A stretch of DNA of 64,000 nucleotides from JALNYB01 sp963676235. GTDB taxonomy: Archaea > Thermoplasmatota > Thermoplasmata > Methanomassiliicoccales > Methanomethylophilaceae. Below the pieces are notes generated by a model. That model searched no databases, had not been told where the DNA came from, and saw only the letters and a list, made by a program, of their open reading frames with translations. This document shows positions 26,011-35,651 of the stretch, piece by piece. Position 1 is the stretch's first letter. Every line of letters starts with the position of its first letter. Made by a program: the position numbers and the translations under genes. The stretch covers positions 1,550,001-1,614,000 of the forward strand of contig OY781044.1 of assembly GCA_963676235.1 (NCBI GenBank). Reading direction: 5' to 3'.

Positions 26011-27825
26011 TCAGATCTCGTGGTACTCCTTCAATAACTTCTCGATGTCCGTGCCTTTTACCTTCTTCATAATGCCCTTAAGGACCAGTTTCTCCTTGAA
26101 ACCGAGTTCCATATCGGTTATCTTCCTGCCATCGGACAGTTTCACTGTGGAATCCAACAGATCACGGATATCGTACATGCTTCCCCATACCTCTGGTATC
26201 CCGCGATCGACATTCAGCAATGTGTAGGCTGCCTCCATGCCGGTACGGACCGAGTATTCTGTCGTGAATATTGTATCACGAGTGGTCTCAGCGAACTGGC
26301 CGAGGAATGCAAAGTTGACAGAACCTTGCGGAACGACCTGAGGACGATCCCCTTTCTCCCTGGGCATGAAGAACGCCGTTATGTATGGCATCATGCAAGG
26401 AACAAGGTTGACGCTCTTTTCCGCTAGCTCAGGGATCTCCGATTCTGGGACACCTATATGATAGAGCCACTCCATGGCTATCTCTTTACCAGTACATTCC
26501 CGCATCGTTTTCTTGACATAATTTCCGGGTCTATCCGTGAACAATCCGTACATCCAACCTACGAGCTGTTCTTTGGACTGTGAACGGAAATGCGGCTGAC
26601 GGTTGAATGTCCAGCTCATAAGCCAATTCGAATCTTTGACGGTAACGATACCACCGGTGACCACCTTTCCGGAGAACGGGTCGCGCTTGCATATCTTTTC
26701 AATATATGGGGGTATCTTGTCATCGAGGGTTGTGATGGTCCCACTCATCCAGCTGCTCTTCTCCGGATCATAACAGAATTTATCGGGATGTCCGAAAGAA
26801 GAGTCCTGTGCCGCTATCTTGCGCCAAAGGTCCCAACCTCCTCCTTCTTTTATCTCGCTGTCGAACGGTGCAGGCTCGTTGTGGCTTCCAAGCGTGGAAT
26901 TCTCAACACAACCGCCATTCGTTACGAAGACGAGGTCGTTCTCTGTTAGGTTGATGATGTCTTTCTTACCGTCTTTTGAGAAGATGATACGCTTTGCCAG
27001 TTTTCTTTCCCCGTGTATATCGAACTCAATGTTGATGACCTTTGTACTGTATTGGAATATCACCCCGTGTGACTCCAGATATTTGACCAAAGGCAAGATC
27101 AGGGATTCATACTGATTATACCTGGTGTAACGCAAGGTACTGAGGGTCGGCATACCGCCCACGTGATGGATGAAACGCCTGATATAGAGCTTCATCTCAA
27201 GCGCCGAATGCCAGTTTTCGAATGCGAACATCGTACGCCAGTAAAGCCAGAAATTGGAATCCAGGAGTTCTTTGCTGAAAACCTCGTCGATACGTTTGTT
27301 GTAAAGGTCCTCGTCAGGCGTGAAGAAAAGGTCCAGTATCTCCTTGGTGCCCTTATCGGTCATGTCGAATTTACCATCGGTGTGAGCACTCTCTCCACGG
27401 TTGATCGTCGCACGCATCAAAGAACCGGACGGATCCCTCTTGTTGAGCCAATAATACTCATCGAGAACACTTACTCCCTCCGTCTCGATAGATGGTACGG
27501 AACGGAACATATCCCACATACATTCGAAATGGGTCTCCATCTCACGCCCACCGCGTATCACAAATCCACGATCATCATAGTGATATCCATCGCAGGCTCC
27601 ACCAGGTAAGGGGTCCTTCTCAAGGATGTGAATGCGTTCTCCCTTCATCTGTCCGTCGCGTATAAGAAAAAACGCTGCAGACAGAGCTCCCAATCCGGAA
27701 CCGACGATATATGCGGACTTTTGATCCACATTCTCTGGTTTCACAGGACGGGCAAATGCTTCATAATTACCACTTGAATAATACATGTTGTATCCCTCGG
27801 TATTGAAGTATGCCGACGTGGACAT
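26011..27825 (-). CDS. ohyA: Oleate hydratase (myosin-cross-reactive antigen family)
   Basis: A 604-residue FAD protein of the MCRA/oleate hydratase family, which adds water to the cis-9 double bond of oleic and linoleic acid. The FAD-binding start is YIVGSGLGALSAAFFL (residues ~38-53), then EKDPLPGGACDGY; RGGREMETHFECMWDMF is the family signature. The length matches known members. In gut bacteria it detoxifies unsaturated fatty acids, which would suit a host-associated archaeon and suggests acquisition from bacteria (inference). It is divergent from an MFS pump and MarR regulator 0.9 kb away. Confidence 0.95.
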   Translation of the reverse strand: MSTSAYFNTEGYNMYYSSGNYEAFARPVKPENVDQKSAYIVGSGLGALSAAFFLIRDGQMKGERIHILEKDPLPGGACDGYHYDDRGFVIRGGREMETHFECMWDMFRSVPSIETEGVSVLDEYYWLNKRDPSGSLMRATINRGESAHTDGKFDMTDKGTKEILDLFFTPDEDLYNKRIDEVFSKELLDSNFWLYWRTMFAFENWHSALEMKLYIRRFIHHVGGMPTLSTLRYTRYNQYESLILPLVKYLESHGVIFQYSTKVINIEFDIHGERKLAKRIIFSKDGKKDIINLTENDLVFVTNGGCVENSTLGSHNEPAPFDSEIKEGGGWDLWRKIAAQDSSFGHPDKFCYDPEKSSWMSGTITTLDDKIPPYIEKICKRDPFSGKVVTGGIVTVKDSNWLMSWTFNRQPHFRSQSKEQLVGWMYGLFTDRPGNYVKKTMRECTGKEIAMEWLYHIGVPESEIPELAEKSVNLVPCMMPYITAFFMPREKGDRPQVVPQGSVNFAFLGQFAETTRDTIFTTEYSVRTGMEAAYTLLNVDRGIPEVWGSMYDIRDLLDSTVKLSDGRKITDMELGFKEKLVLKGIMKKVKGTDIEKLLKEYHEI

Positions 27826-28690
27826 AATAACTTATTGCAACTTTTTTACAATATTGTTCATCTATGTCGGCAATTTGAAAACAGAGACCGCATACAATCA
27901 GTGCGAACAATCATATCTAGACGATGTTCAGGAACCCAAAACACGGAATAGAATGAAAACTGGTCAGATGCACATCCGAAGATGCAATCAGGAGGCGCAT
28001 CCCGATCTCTTTCCTTCCATTGTTCTACAGGTCTGTGATCCGTTTCCTGCATCCTGTGTTCAGGTCGAAGACAGTAGAATCCGTCTCTGAGGAGCCGCCC
28101 TCGTTCTCACTTGCGGTGTTGGTCGCTGACGGAGAGTGGAAGAGGCGTGTTTTAGCAACTTCGGACATTCATTCGACGTCTTCTGTATGGAAAAGAGCTG
28201 TTCTTGTGCCAAAGGCACCCGAACAGACAACGTTAGACGGTTCCTGACACTAAGTGAGCACGCAGATCGGACATACAAAAAGAAAAACAATCAGAGAAAG
28301 CTAGTCCATCATCTCACGCGAGTGTCAAACTCGGGTTATATATTCTGGCAGACAGGACGTTTACAAAGGTCTTCATCTTTATTTACACATATGTTTCTAA
28401 ACATTCCAATATTATTTTCGTGTCCTCCAAAAACTAAAGTTCTTCTAATTTCAACAAATCGAAAGTATTCCATTAAAATTCGATACCAATATACTTTGAT
28501 ATATACATCAAAGGATTGATCAAATTCTCGGATCCTCACGATTTCTAAGAGGGCAGATCATTTGATATTTGCATTATGCTAAAATTAAATTGAGATTTCA
28601 ACAGATATTTATACCGCATCCATATTAGCTCGTTGCGTTGTCAACATAATTGAAATTAATCAAAATCGATTTGTACAACAGGAATATAAA
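27826..28690. other. Long intergenic region before the MFS-MarR operon
   Basis: Several short overlapping frames occur (27858-28052 minus, 28060-28290 minus, 28020-28519 plus), but none shows a family pattern. A TGTCAAACTC near 28322 resembles the sequence repeated at 30.9 and 31.3 kb. The last ~100 nt hold the likely promoter of the MFS gene (ATATTTATAC at 28603-28612) and ATCAAAATCGATTTGT at 28659-28674, which recurs with one change after the operon. Confidence 0.4.
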
Positions 28691-30238
28691 ATGGAGAAGA
28701 ACCAAACCTGGATATCCATAGATCCAAAGACACGCAAGCTCACTATGGCTGGATTGATGCTTGCGATGCTCATCGCCTGTATAGACGGGACAATTGTGAG
28801 CACTTGCGGTCCAGTAATAGCAGCGGACCTAAATGGTACCGAACTATATGCCTGGATGATCACTACATACATGTTATGTGAGACTGTAATGATCCCTATC
28901 AGCGGAAAGATGTCTGACAAGTACGGAAGAAAGCCATTGTTCCTTATCGGACTAGGATTGTTCGTCGGAGGTTCTATTCTTGCAGGCATGTCTACGTCTA
29001 TGGAACAGCTGATAGCGTTCCGCGCCATACAAGGTCTGGGTGGAGGTATATTGATACCTGTTGCTACAGCTGCCGTTGCTGATTTCTATCCACCACAGAA
29101 AAGAGGAAAAATGCAGGGTGTCCTGGGTGCGGTCTTCGGTCTCGGAAGTGCGATCGGTCCCCTACTAGGCGGATATATCACAGAGTATGCCGATTGGCGC
29201 TGGGTATTCTATATCAACATACCTTTAGCGATAATAGCTATCATACTCACTGTGAAGAAATTCCCCAGAATAAACGTTGATAATCTTCATAAGATCGATT
29301 ACAAAGGAATGACTGTACTCTCTACATTGTTACTAGATGTGCTAATGTTCTTAGAATGGGGAGGAGATGAGGTCGCCTGGGTGAGCATGGAATCGTTTGC
29401 CATGATAACTCTGGCTATATTGCTGCTATTGATCTTTATCAAGATAGAGGAAAAAGCCGACGATCCCTTATTGGCCCTACACCTGTTCAAGGACAAGACG
29501 CTAATGGCGTGTGCCGTATTCATGTTGATATTCGGAATAGGACTCATAGGTGCAATGACATACGCCTCAATGTTCAACATATATGTCTACAACCTCACAA
29601 CACTTCAAGCAGGAGAGGTGATAATCGCCTTGGTCATAGGAATGATGATAACATCATTGGCTAGCGGCAATCTGCTTAACCGCACAGGATACAAACCATG
29701 GCTGATAGTAGGACCAGTACTCAGCGCCCTGTCAATGTGGATGATGTCGGGACTCAAATATGGTGGAAGCGTGTATAGCATGGTGTTCTGTCTATTCCTA
29801 TTGGGACTGGGGCTGGGATGCATGATGTCCATCGTGATGGTCGCTTCGCAAAATTGCGCCAAACCCAATGAGATGGGCATGACGACCTCTTCGATCAATC
29901 TGATGCGTTCGATCGGTTCCACATCCGGTACAGCAATATTCTCGATGCTGATCACACAAAAAATATCCTCGGAACTACAATCCAACGTTTCCACTGATGT
30001 GTATTCGCAGATACCTCACGATACGGGGGTCTTGAACGAACTGTATTACATATTGGTTAACTTCGGACAGAATGCCTACGACGGGGTTATCACAGCATTT
30101 GCAAACAGTGTGGATTTCGCATTCCTGTGTGGCGGGATAATGATGTTTTTATTGGTGATCGTCGGTTTGTTCATAAGACCGAAAGACGAATGTAAAGAGA
30201 TGGCGATATCGGACGAGATCGAGCGTCTAGTGGAGTGA
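28691..30238 (+). CDS. MFS multidrug transporter, DHA2 (EmrB/QacA) type
   Basis: A 515-residue protein with about 14 membrane helices. Landmarks are IACIDGTIVSTCGPVIAADL in TM1, the loop motif KMSDKYGRKPLF, AFRAIQGLGGGIL (TM4 arginine) and motif C in GLGSAIGPLLGGYI. It is a proton-driven exporter of drugs, dyes or fatty-acid-like compounds. A MarR regulator overlaps its stop by 4 nt, the usual arrangement of an inducible efflux operon. Confidence 0.93.
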   Translation: MEKNQTWISIDPKTRKLTMAGLMLAMLIACIDGTIVSTCGPVIAADLNGTELYAWMITTYMLCETVMIPISGKMSDKYGRKPLFLIGLGLFVGGSILAGMSTSMEQLIAFRAIQGLGGGILIPVATAAVADFYPPQKRGKMQGVLGAVFGLGSAIGPLLGGYITEYADWRWVFYINIPLAIIAIILTVKKFPRINVDNLHKIDYKGMTVLSTLLLDVLMFLEWGGDEVAWVSMESFAMITLAILLLLIFIKIEEKADDPLLALHLFKDKTLMACAVFMLIFGIGLIGAMTYASMFNIYVYNLTTLQAGEVIIALVIGMMITSLASGNLLNRTGYKPWLIVGPVLSALSMWMMSGLKYGGSVYSMVFCLFLLGLGLGCMMSIVMVASQNCAKPNEMGMTTSSINLMRSIGSTSGTAIFSMLITQKISSELQSNVSTDVYSQIPHDTGVLNELYYILVNFGQNAYDGVITAFANSVDFAFLCGGIMMFLLVIVGLFIRPKDECKEMAISDEIERLVE

Positions 30239-30774
30239 TGAAGATGGATGAGGCCCTCAAAAAATATTGGAAGATATTCGTTCCCGTAACTGCAAGGATC
30301 ATCGAGAGAAACACTCAGACACACAATGATGACCTAAACAGACTGTTTGGGATCTCATCCATCCATATAAGGTACATTCTAATACTGGACACCGGAAAGT
30401 ACACCCTTAAGGAACTTTCCGAGTGTCTTTTTTTCAATAAGGCCAATACCACACGTGCCATATCATCATTGAGAGCTTTGGGATATGTCACCGACGATCG
30501 TACTTCTGCTGATAGCAGAAAGTACAAAATATTCTTGACACCCGAAGGAATAAATGTACTTGAATATCTGAAAAAGGAAATGAATTCCGAAATGGATGTA
30601 TTCTTTGAAGGAATATCAGACGAAGATTTCAAAAATTGCCTGAATGTCATAAAACAGATTTGCATAAACATCGATAAGAGCGGACAATACATACAGATCT
30701 TGAAAAAACTGAATGATGCCGTAATTAATGATTCAGAGCCCCCTGTGTTAAAAGATATGGTGAATGATATCTGA
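30235..30774 (+). CDS. MarR-family transcriptional regulator
   Basis: A 179-residue protein with the MarR winged helix: LKELSECLFFNKANTTRAIS (HTH, residues ~57-76) then LRALGYVTDDRTSADSRKYK (wing, residues ~77-96) and a C-terminal dimer helix. MarR proteins repress adjacent pump genes until they bind a ligand. ATG 30235 overlaps the MFS stop (ATGA type) with GTGGAG just before, so the two are coupled and it probably autoregulates the operon. Confidence 0.9.
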   Translation: MMKMDEALKKYWKIFVPVTARIIERNTQTHNDDLNRLFGISSIHIRYILILDTGKYTLKELSECLFFNKANTTRAISSLRALGYVTDDRTSADSRKYKIFLTPEGINVLEYLKKEMNSEMDVFFEGISDEDFKNCLNVIKQICINIDKSGQYIQILKKLNDAVINDSEPPVLKDMVNDI

Positions 30775-30944
30775 ATCTTGATTATTCGTATTGAATAATA
30801 TCAAGATCGATTTGTCAAGCTGTAATCTCGCTTCCTGAGATATGGAATGCGTCAATTTAGCATAGTAAAAGATTGAAATATTATAGTGAAAATTATTTGA
30901 TATTTCGCTATTTTATCATTTTCATCGCCGTTTAAATCTTTTAA

Positions 30945-31028
30945 AAATTGACTCGCGTGTCAAATTCAACTACTAAATTTTGATATGACCTAATTTTTTC
31001 ATCATCGATACTGATTCCTTAGATGTGA
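30945..31028 (+). repeat. Direct repeat, copy 1 (~85 bp)
   Basis: Begins AAAATTGACTCGCGTGTCAA and continues through TTTTGATATGACCTAA to CTTAGATGTG. The second copy is at 31348. The first 20 nt resemble the subterminal GTGTCAAATTC of the IS ends in this window, so it may be a terminus of a related element. Confidence 0.7.
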
Positions 31029-31347
31029 CATGATTATTTTCTGATTCGGGTATTTCATCATTCATCATTATTTTTTAATTTTTTATCTAATACCCAAATA
31101 AAAAAACCAAAAGTCATTATAGCTAAACAAATCCATTTGAATGAAGCAATTTGTCCTAAGTCCATTTTATCACTATTTAGATTTCTTAATAGATTTTGTC
31201 AGAATCTTTTGATTTCATCCTTTGCCGTTTTCTCACTACGTATCCTACGACATTATCACGACAAAGGGCATCACATATATTGTTATTACAATCGAGTTGA
31301 CGTTTTATATACATTTAATAATGACCCACCTACACTTACCCAGATGC

Positions 31348-31435
31348 AAAAATTGACTCATGTGTCAGATTCAACTCCTAAATTTTGATATGATCTAAGT
31401 TTTTTTCCATTATCGACATTGATTTCTTAGATATG
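31348..31435 (+). repeat. Direct repeat, copy 2 (~85 bp)
   Basis: Begins AAAATTGACTCATGTGTCAG and matches copy 1 at most positions, with small indels in the T-run. The two copies bound ~320 bp without a gene. Confidence 0.7.
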
Positions 31436-31575
31436 TTGTACTTACTTTTAGATTATGGTTTCAAATAACTTAAAATCCGTTACGTAGCGATTAAACTTTT
31501 TACAATCTCGAATCCCTTTTCTGTTGTGTACAGTCTGATGATTGAATTTTTATACTGTTCTTCCTGTGTTGCCGT

Positions 31576-31770
31576 GCGTCATGGTCCCAGCTTCTGCTGG
31601 ACTGTGATATAGACATCGAGACGGTCTCCGTCTTGATGGGTCACTGTTCCACTGCCACCACTAACAGATATTATGCTAGAATGAAGGAATCGAAAGCAGT
31701 AGAACACGTGAAAGCCATGTGGTCGAACACCGTTCCGTGCGTACGCGAATCAACAGTTGCGCGTACCCCC
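31576..31770 (+). pseudogene. C-terminal remnant of a tyrosine recombinase (integrase)
   Basis: The frame encodes SQLLLDCDIDIETVSVLMGH followed by CSTATTNRYYAR, the end of a phage-type integrase with the catalytic G-H and the active-site tyrosine region. The rest of the gene is missing. It ends ~45 bp from tRNA-Arg, a typical integration target, so an element probably once sat here. Confidence 0.7.
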
Positions 31771-31812
31771 GCGGAAGATAAGCCAGATAACAAGGGGAAT
31801 ATTGAAGAGAGC

Positions 31813-31886
31813 GCGCAGGAGGGGATTCGAACCCCCGGCTTGCAGCTTAGGAGGCTGCCGCCATATCCAGACTAGGCCACCTGCGC
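31813..31886 (-). tRNA. tRNA-Arg (anticodon CCT)
   Basis: Minus strand: acceptor GCGCAGG pairs with CCTGCGC; T arm GGGGGTTCGAATCCCC; anticodon stem GCAGC/GCTGC around the loop CTCCTAA, giving anticodon CCT for AGG. No CCA is encoded and no intron is seen. Confidence 0.95.
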
Positions 31887-31937
31887 GTGTATGAAATTGT
31901 TTGAAAGTAAAAGGTTTGAAACAATGACTCAGAGTGT

Positions 31938-32642
31938 TTACTCTGCGATCTTGTCTTCTTTCTTTGCTGCAGTCCAGATCTCGATGAACTCGACTGTGTC
32001 GACACCGAAGGCCTCTCTGAGGTCTGTAACGATCTTGAACCTTGCAACAGGCCACTCCTGGTGGAACTTTGTGAGTTCTGGGAGTGTGACTGAGACTTTG
32101 TCTCCGGGGAACGCGAACTCGAAACCAGTCGCATCACCGAAATTGACCTCGATGATCGCCTTTGCTTTCTCCGTCGGGTCCTCGATGACCTCTGTGACTG
32201 TGAATCTGTAGAGGAGGTCGTGGCCTGCGAGAGGTGAGTTGAAATCGACCTTTATACGGCCTGCGCCTACGGACATGACTGTTCCGGTGCGGTTTCCGAG
32301 TGTGACCTGGAGTCCGGGGTATGGATTGATCTCCTGTTTGTAGAAGTCCCTTGCCGGATAGATCTCGATGAGCTTGGGGTCCCTTACACCTGCTGCTTCC
32401 TCGCATGCAACTGTGACCTCTGTCTCTTTTCCTACCTCTGCTGCTGCGATAGCTGCATCGAGGGCCGGGAAGAGTTTCTTTGAGCCGACGATGTATGCCA
32501 TCGGGGCGTATGTGTATTTCTCGTTGTATAAGTCTGCGTCTTTTGCAACCTGTTCGATCGTTGTGTCGTAGAGCCTTTCTGCGTCTGCCAGATATGCTTT
32601 GTAATCTAAGCGGACCATCTTTTTTGTGTCAGCGTTTGCCAT
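31938..32642 (-). CDS. FKBP-type peptidyl-prolyl isomerase (archaeal SlyD-like)
   Basis: Taken from ATG 32642 (GGTGA 6 nt upstream) the protein has 234 residues; the frame is open further up without a ribosome site. It has an FKBP core with an inserted chaperone flap, as in archaeal long FKBPs: RLDYKAYLADAERLYDTT, then GLQVTLGNRTGTVMSVGAGR and IKVDFNSPLAGHDLLYRF. It catalyses proline isomerisation and assists folding in the cytosol. The C-terminal ~80 residues are an added domain of archaeal members. It lies between two tRNA genes. Confidence 0.88.
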   Translation of the reverse strand: MANADTKKMVRLDYKAYLADAERLYDTTIEQVAKDADLYNEKYTYAPMAYIVGSKKLFPALDAAIAAAEVGKETEVTVACEEAAGVRDPKLIEIYPARDFYKQEINPYPGLQVTLGNRTGTVMSVGAGRIKVDFNSPLAGHDLLYRFTVTEVIEDPTEKAKAIIEVNFGDATGFEFAFPGDKVSVTLPELTKFHQEWPVARFKIVTDLREAFGVDTVEFIEIWTAAKKEDKIAE

Positions 32643-32790
32643 ATTAATCACCATGATTGAATTGGATAATAGGCGTCGCGAACACATGTTATATAATAAA
32701 TGTGTCGGTTCGAGAATGTACTCAGCCACAGTCTATGAAGGGTGACTACGGAAAGTAATAAAAAGAATGGGCACATACGCTCGAAATACT

Positions 32791-32864
32791 GCCACCTTTG
32801 CATAGCCCGGTAGTGCGGCTGACTTGTAATCAGCAGGTCCAGAGTTCGAATCTCTGAGGTGGCT
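32791..32864 (+). tRNA. tRNA-Thr (anticodon TGT)
   Basis: Acceptor GCCACCT pairs with AGGTGGC with discriminator T; T arm AGAGTTCGAATCTCT; anticodon stem GCTGA/TCAGC around CTTGTAA, anticodon TGT for ACA. Its 3' half and downstream flank are repeated in decayed form at 36571-36650. Confidence 0.95.
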
Positions 32865-33919
32865 CCATTTCCTATATACCCTTAAACTGGGTTGTACAAA
32901 GTTGTACATTATTCTATTGAAAAATGATTTGCAGATGCGATTTACATCGAATTTTGAACAATCATAACCGTTCTCAACAATGCTAAGTTAGCCTTACTCA
33001 TATAACCCAATCATCATCATCAACAATTACGTTTGTCCTAGATATGATCAATACTCGTGTTACGTGACCATCTCCATCCTATTGAATTGCATATGTACTA
33101 ATGATTACTTTTGATGTTTTTGGCTTTATTTTTGTAATCAGTATGCATCATTTCTAATAATGTCCAATTTATTCTTTTGACACTGATCGATTGATAACGA
33201 TGCATCAATTGTCCAAATCGATAATGGGATTGAATACACCAGCGTGTGTTTTTCTCCCTCACAGGTAAAGTAAAAGAATCGAGTGAATTTTTTACTTTAA
33301 ATCGGTAAAACTGAATGTGTGTTCAAGAAGATGATTCGGAAGCCTTTGGTTTACTGCCCCTCTTCTTCTTGACCCTGTTGAGTCTATCCAAATACCACAG
33401 GATTCTATAAATGAACGCCCTCAACTTAGCATATCCGTATTCAGTACTGTCTACCTTATGTCAGCATCGCCGGTAATGGCCTTCATTGTCGCATAAATAT
33501 CCAAAACCAGATATTGTAAGCAATGCCGTTCACACCTATGTTATAGTACATAAGATTGTGACAAATCTGCATATAGATCAATACGATATGAACGTACATT
33601 AAAACGTTCTGCAACAATAGCACTGGTCACAATAGTTCTAACAATAACTCCTCCCTGATCTTGAATTTCAAACATTCAGATTATTGTACAACATAAGAGA
33701 AATTTTGATTACATTGCAATTGGCGATAATGGAAGAAAGAAACAATCTGTGATACTGTTGTAATTTACAGTATCTCATATATGCTGACCCGAAAGATATT
33801 CTTATGAGGGCAATTCTATAACAAAATTGTCTGAGACCGTTATGTCATTCTACATATAAACCACGAGAACAGCGTTATTTCACAATTTACCACTAAACCT
33901 GATCATCAGCAATAATGGA
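32865..33919. other. Decayed DNA downstream of tRNA-Thr with a transposase tail
   Basis: Over 1 kb without an intact gene. The minus strand 33442-33323 still encodes YGYAKLRAFIYRILWYLDRL followed by a lysine-rich end, the C-terminus of an IS transposase. The rest shows stops in all frames. It is the left part of the stretch bounded by tRNA-Thr and its decayed duplicate. Confidence 0.6.
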
Positions 33920-35083
33920 ATGATCTTTTGCAAAGCGTGTTTTCACAACAAATATATAGGCAAAAAAAAATCATGGAGTGTGTCCATCTCTCCTCTGAAT
34001 GAGATTTTGAACAGATTCGATGATGGGATGGTATGTATCGTTTTTGCCGATCATGATATTGACAGAAAACTGACAGAATCATGCTATCTCGGATGGTTCA
34101 ACAAGAACCGCATAAGCAAACGCATAATCTGGGCAGGATACTCAGAATCAGAAGACATTGGTCCTGATGATGAAAATTCATTCATATGCAGTGGTAAAAG
34201 GATCAGCTATTCATCAGAATACCTCAGTGCACTAAGGAACGAGATACCTGAGATGTCTAAATCGAAAAAAGGACAGATACAGGCTGTGATCCTGACAGTA
34301 TGCGCTGAAGAACATATCTCGGAAGAAACCTTCGACTGCTATGTCGGTTCCGATAGGTTAACCGTGCTGGACAGACTTGATTCCATCGGAGTATCGGTAG
34401 ACAATAACATTCTTCCTGAAAAAGAGATGAGCAGCCATGCTGCCCGACTAATTATCGCATTTCTTATACTTGCCATCGTAGGAATAATCGCTCTGATATC
34501 CCTGTCCCTTTCGATCGATGACTCTGGTCTGGGAAGTGTGCTTGCCATTAGAGGGATATTTTTCCTGATACTTCCTATAATCGCCATTTTCTATGTGTAC
34601 AGTTCACTCAGATGGAAAGGACGAGAGGATAGAAGGGACGGCCCCGATACTGATATGGCGATGGTTCTTTCTTTTTTCCCTGGCATGGGTTTGCTATATC
34701 TCAAAGAATGGACAAAGGGTCTGACGATCGCCGTGATGTTCGCAGTTTCTGCATATATATCATATCTAACTGTTACCAATGAAGTCGAGACCGGATTGAA
34801 TTCCACGTTGATGTGCTCCTCGATCGTATGGATGATAATGCTATGGTTTACATCCTGCTTGGAAACAGAATACGTCTGTTTTAACATGGGTCTGGATAAA
34901 AATGCCACCATGGGAAGGGTTATCGATAAAACTGAGGCAAAGTCGATGCCGATATTGCTTTACATATGTCTTCCTGTCATGTTTATTGTCATTGGCTCAT
35001 GCGAACACTATATCTTACCCCTGATTCTGTCGCTTGCATTCCCTATATACTGCTATTGGAGAATCAAAACGATGTGGACGTGA
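33920..35083 (+). CDS. Membrane protein with LETExxC motif and long soluble N-terminal domain
   Basis: A 387-residue protein: a short Cys pair at the start (FCKACFHN), a soluble domain to ~170, two membrane helices (~173-228), and a second cluster of about four helices. It carries SCLETEYVCFNMGLDKNATM, matching the ETExxC motif of the unit C membrane protein, here without a peptide gene beside it. It may be an orphan immunity-like protein carried by the tRNA-Thr-associated element. Function unknown. Confidence 0.6.
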   Translation: MIFCKACFHNKYIGKKKSWSVSISPLNEILNRFDDGMVCIVFADHDIDRKLTESCYLGWFNKNRISKRIIWAGYSESEDIGPDDENSFICSGKRISYSSEYLSALRNEIPEMSKSKKGQIQAVILTVCAEEHISEETFDCYVGSDRLTVLDRLDSIGVSVDNNILPEKEMSSHAARLIIAFLILAIVGIIALISLSLSIDDSGLGSVLAIRGIFFLILPIIAIFYVYSSLRWKGREDRRDGPDTDMAMVLSFFPGMGLLYLKEWTKGLTIAVMFAVSAYISYLTVTNEVETGLNSTLMCSSIVWMIMLWFTSCLETEYVCFNMGLDKNATMGRVIDKTEAKSMPILLYICLPVMFIVIGSCEHYILPLILSLAFPIYCYWRIKTMWT

Positions 35084-35120
35084 TATCGTTTTCGACAGAA
35101 TGTTGTGTGTCTATGAATGC

Positions 35121-35651
35121 TCATCTTTCTTTTCCAATCGTTTTCTCGAATACGAAAAAGTTGTCACTTTGTCCTGGTGGCATTCCTCCGACACCGTCGG
35201 GCGAGTTCGGATCGTGGTGATGCTCGTTGAAGAACTCTACGATGCGAAAGCCACATCTGTTGACGTAGAAGTGGATGTTCCTCTTATCGAAATACGGGGT
35301 GCATGTCTCCCAAACTTCGATCTCCGGGTGCATCTTCTCTATCGATGTCCAAATGGTGCATCCTATGCCGGAGTTCTGATGGTCCACTTTGACATAAAGG
35401 AGATCGAGATGACCGTGTTTTCCGTCGGCATCGATCCTTATCGCTACTCCTCCGCACGGTATGCCGTTGTCAAGTACAAGATAAGCTTCCGCACCTTCGG
35501 AGTTCAGCGAATTATCGATATCTTTTTCGGGAAGTATGGTTTCATCGCACTTTCCGAATTCGGATTCGAAACCGTATTGGAATGCTTCCTGAATGTCGCG
35601 TTTGAATTCTGCCGTGTATTCGTTTTTCAACGGTGTGAGCGAGATTGTCAT
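35121..35651 (-). CDS. GNAT family acetyltransferase
   Basis: A 176-residue GNAT protein. The acetyl-CoA core is seen as HLDLLYVKVDHQNSGIGCTI (residues ~81-100) followed by YFDKRNIHFYVNRCGFRIVE, the usual last helix-strand. The substrate is unknown. It lies inside the tRNA-Thr-bounded stretch. Confidence 0.85.
   Translation of the reverse strand: MTISLTPLKNEYTAEFKRDIQEAFQYGFESEFGKCDETILPEKDIDNSLNSEGAEAYLVLDNGIPCGGVAIRIDADGKHGHLDLLYVKVDHQNSGIGCTIWTSIEKMHPEIEVWETCTPYFDKRNIHFYVNRCGFRIVEFFNEHHHDPNSPDGVGGMPPGQSDNFFVFEKTIGKER

Larger units (their letters stand above)
30775..31575. other. Intergenic A/T-rich region with two direct repeats
   Basis: No credible gene. It contains ATCAAGATCGATTTGT at 30800-30815, nearly the same as 28659-28674 before the MFS gene, and the ~85-bp direct repeats listed separately. 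Short open frames here have no family features. Confidence 0.45.

Noticed and set aside
27858..28519. Short frames between ohyA and the MFS gene
   Set aside because: Overlapping on both strands, serine/arginine-rich, without motifs or start signals.
28659..30815. ATCAAAATCGATTTGT and ATCAAGATCGATTTGT as MarR operators
   Set aside because: Two near-identical 16-mers flank the operon but are not palindromic beyond ATCGAT, and one lies after the genes; not enough to call an operator.
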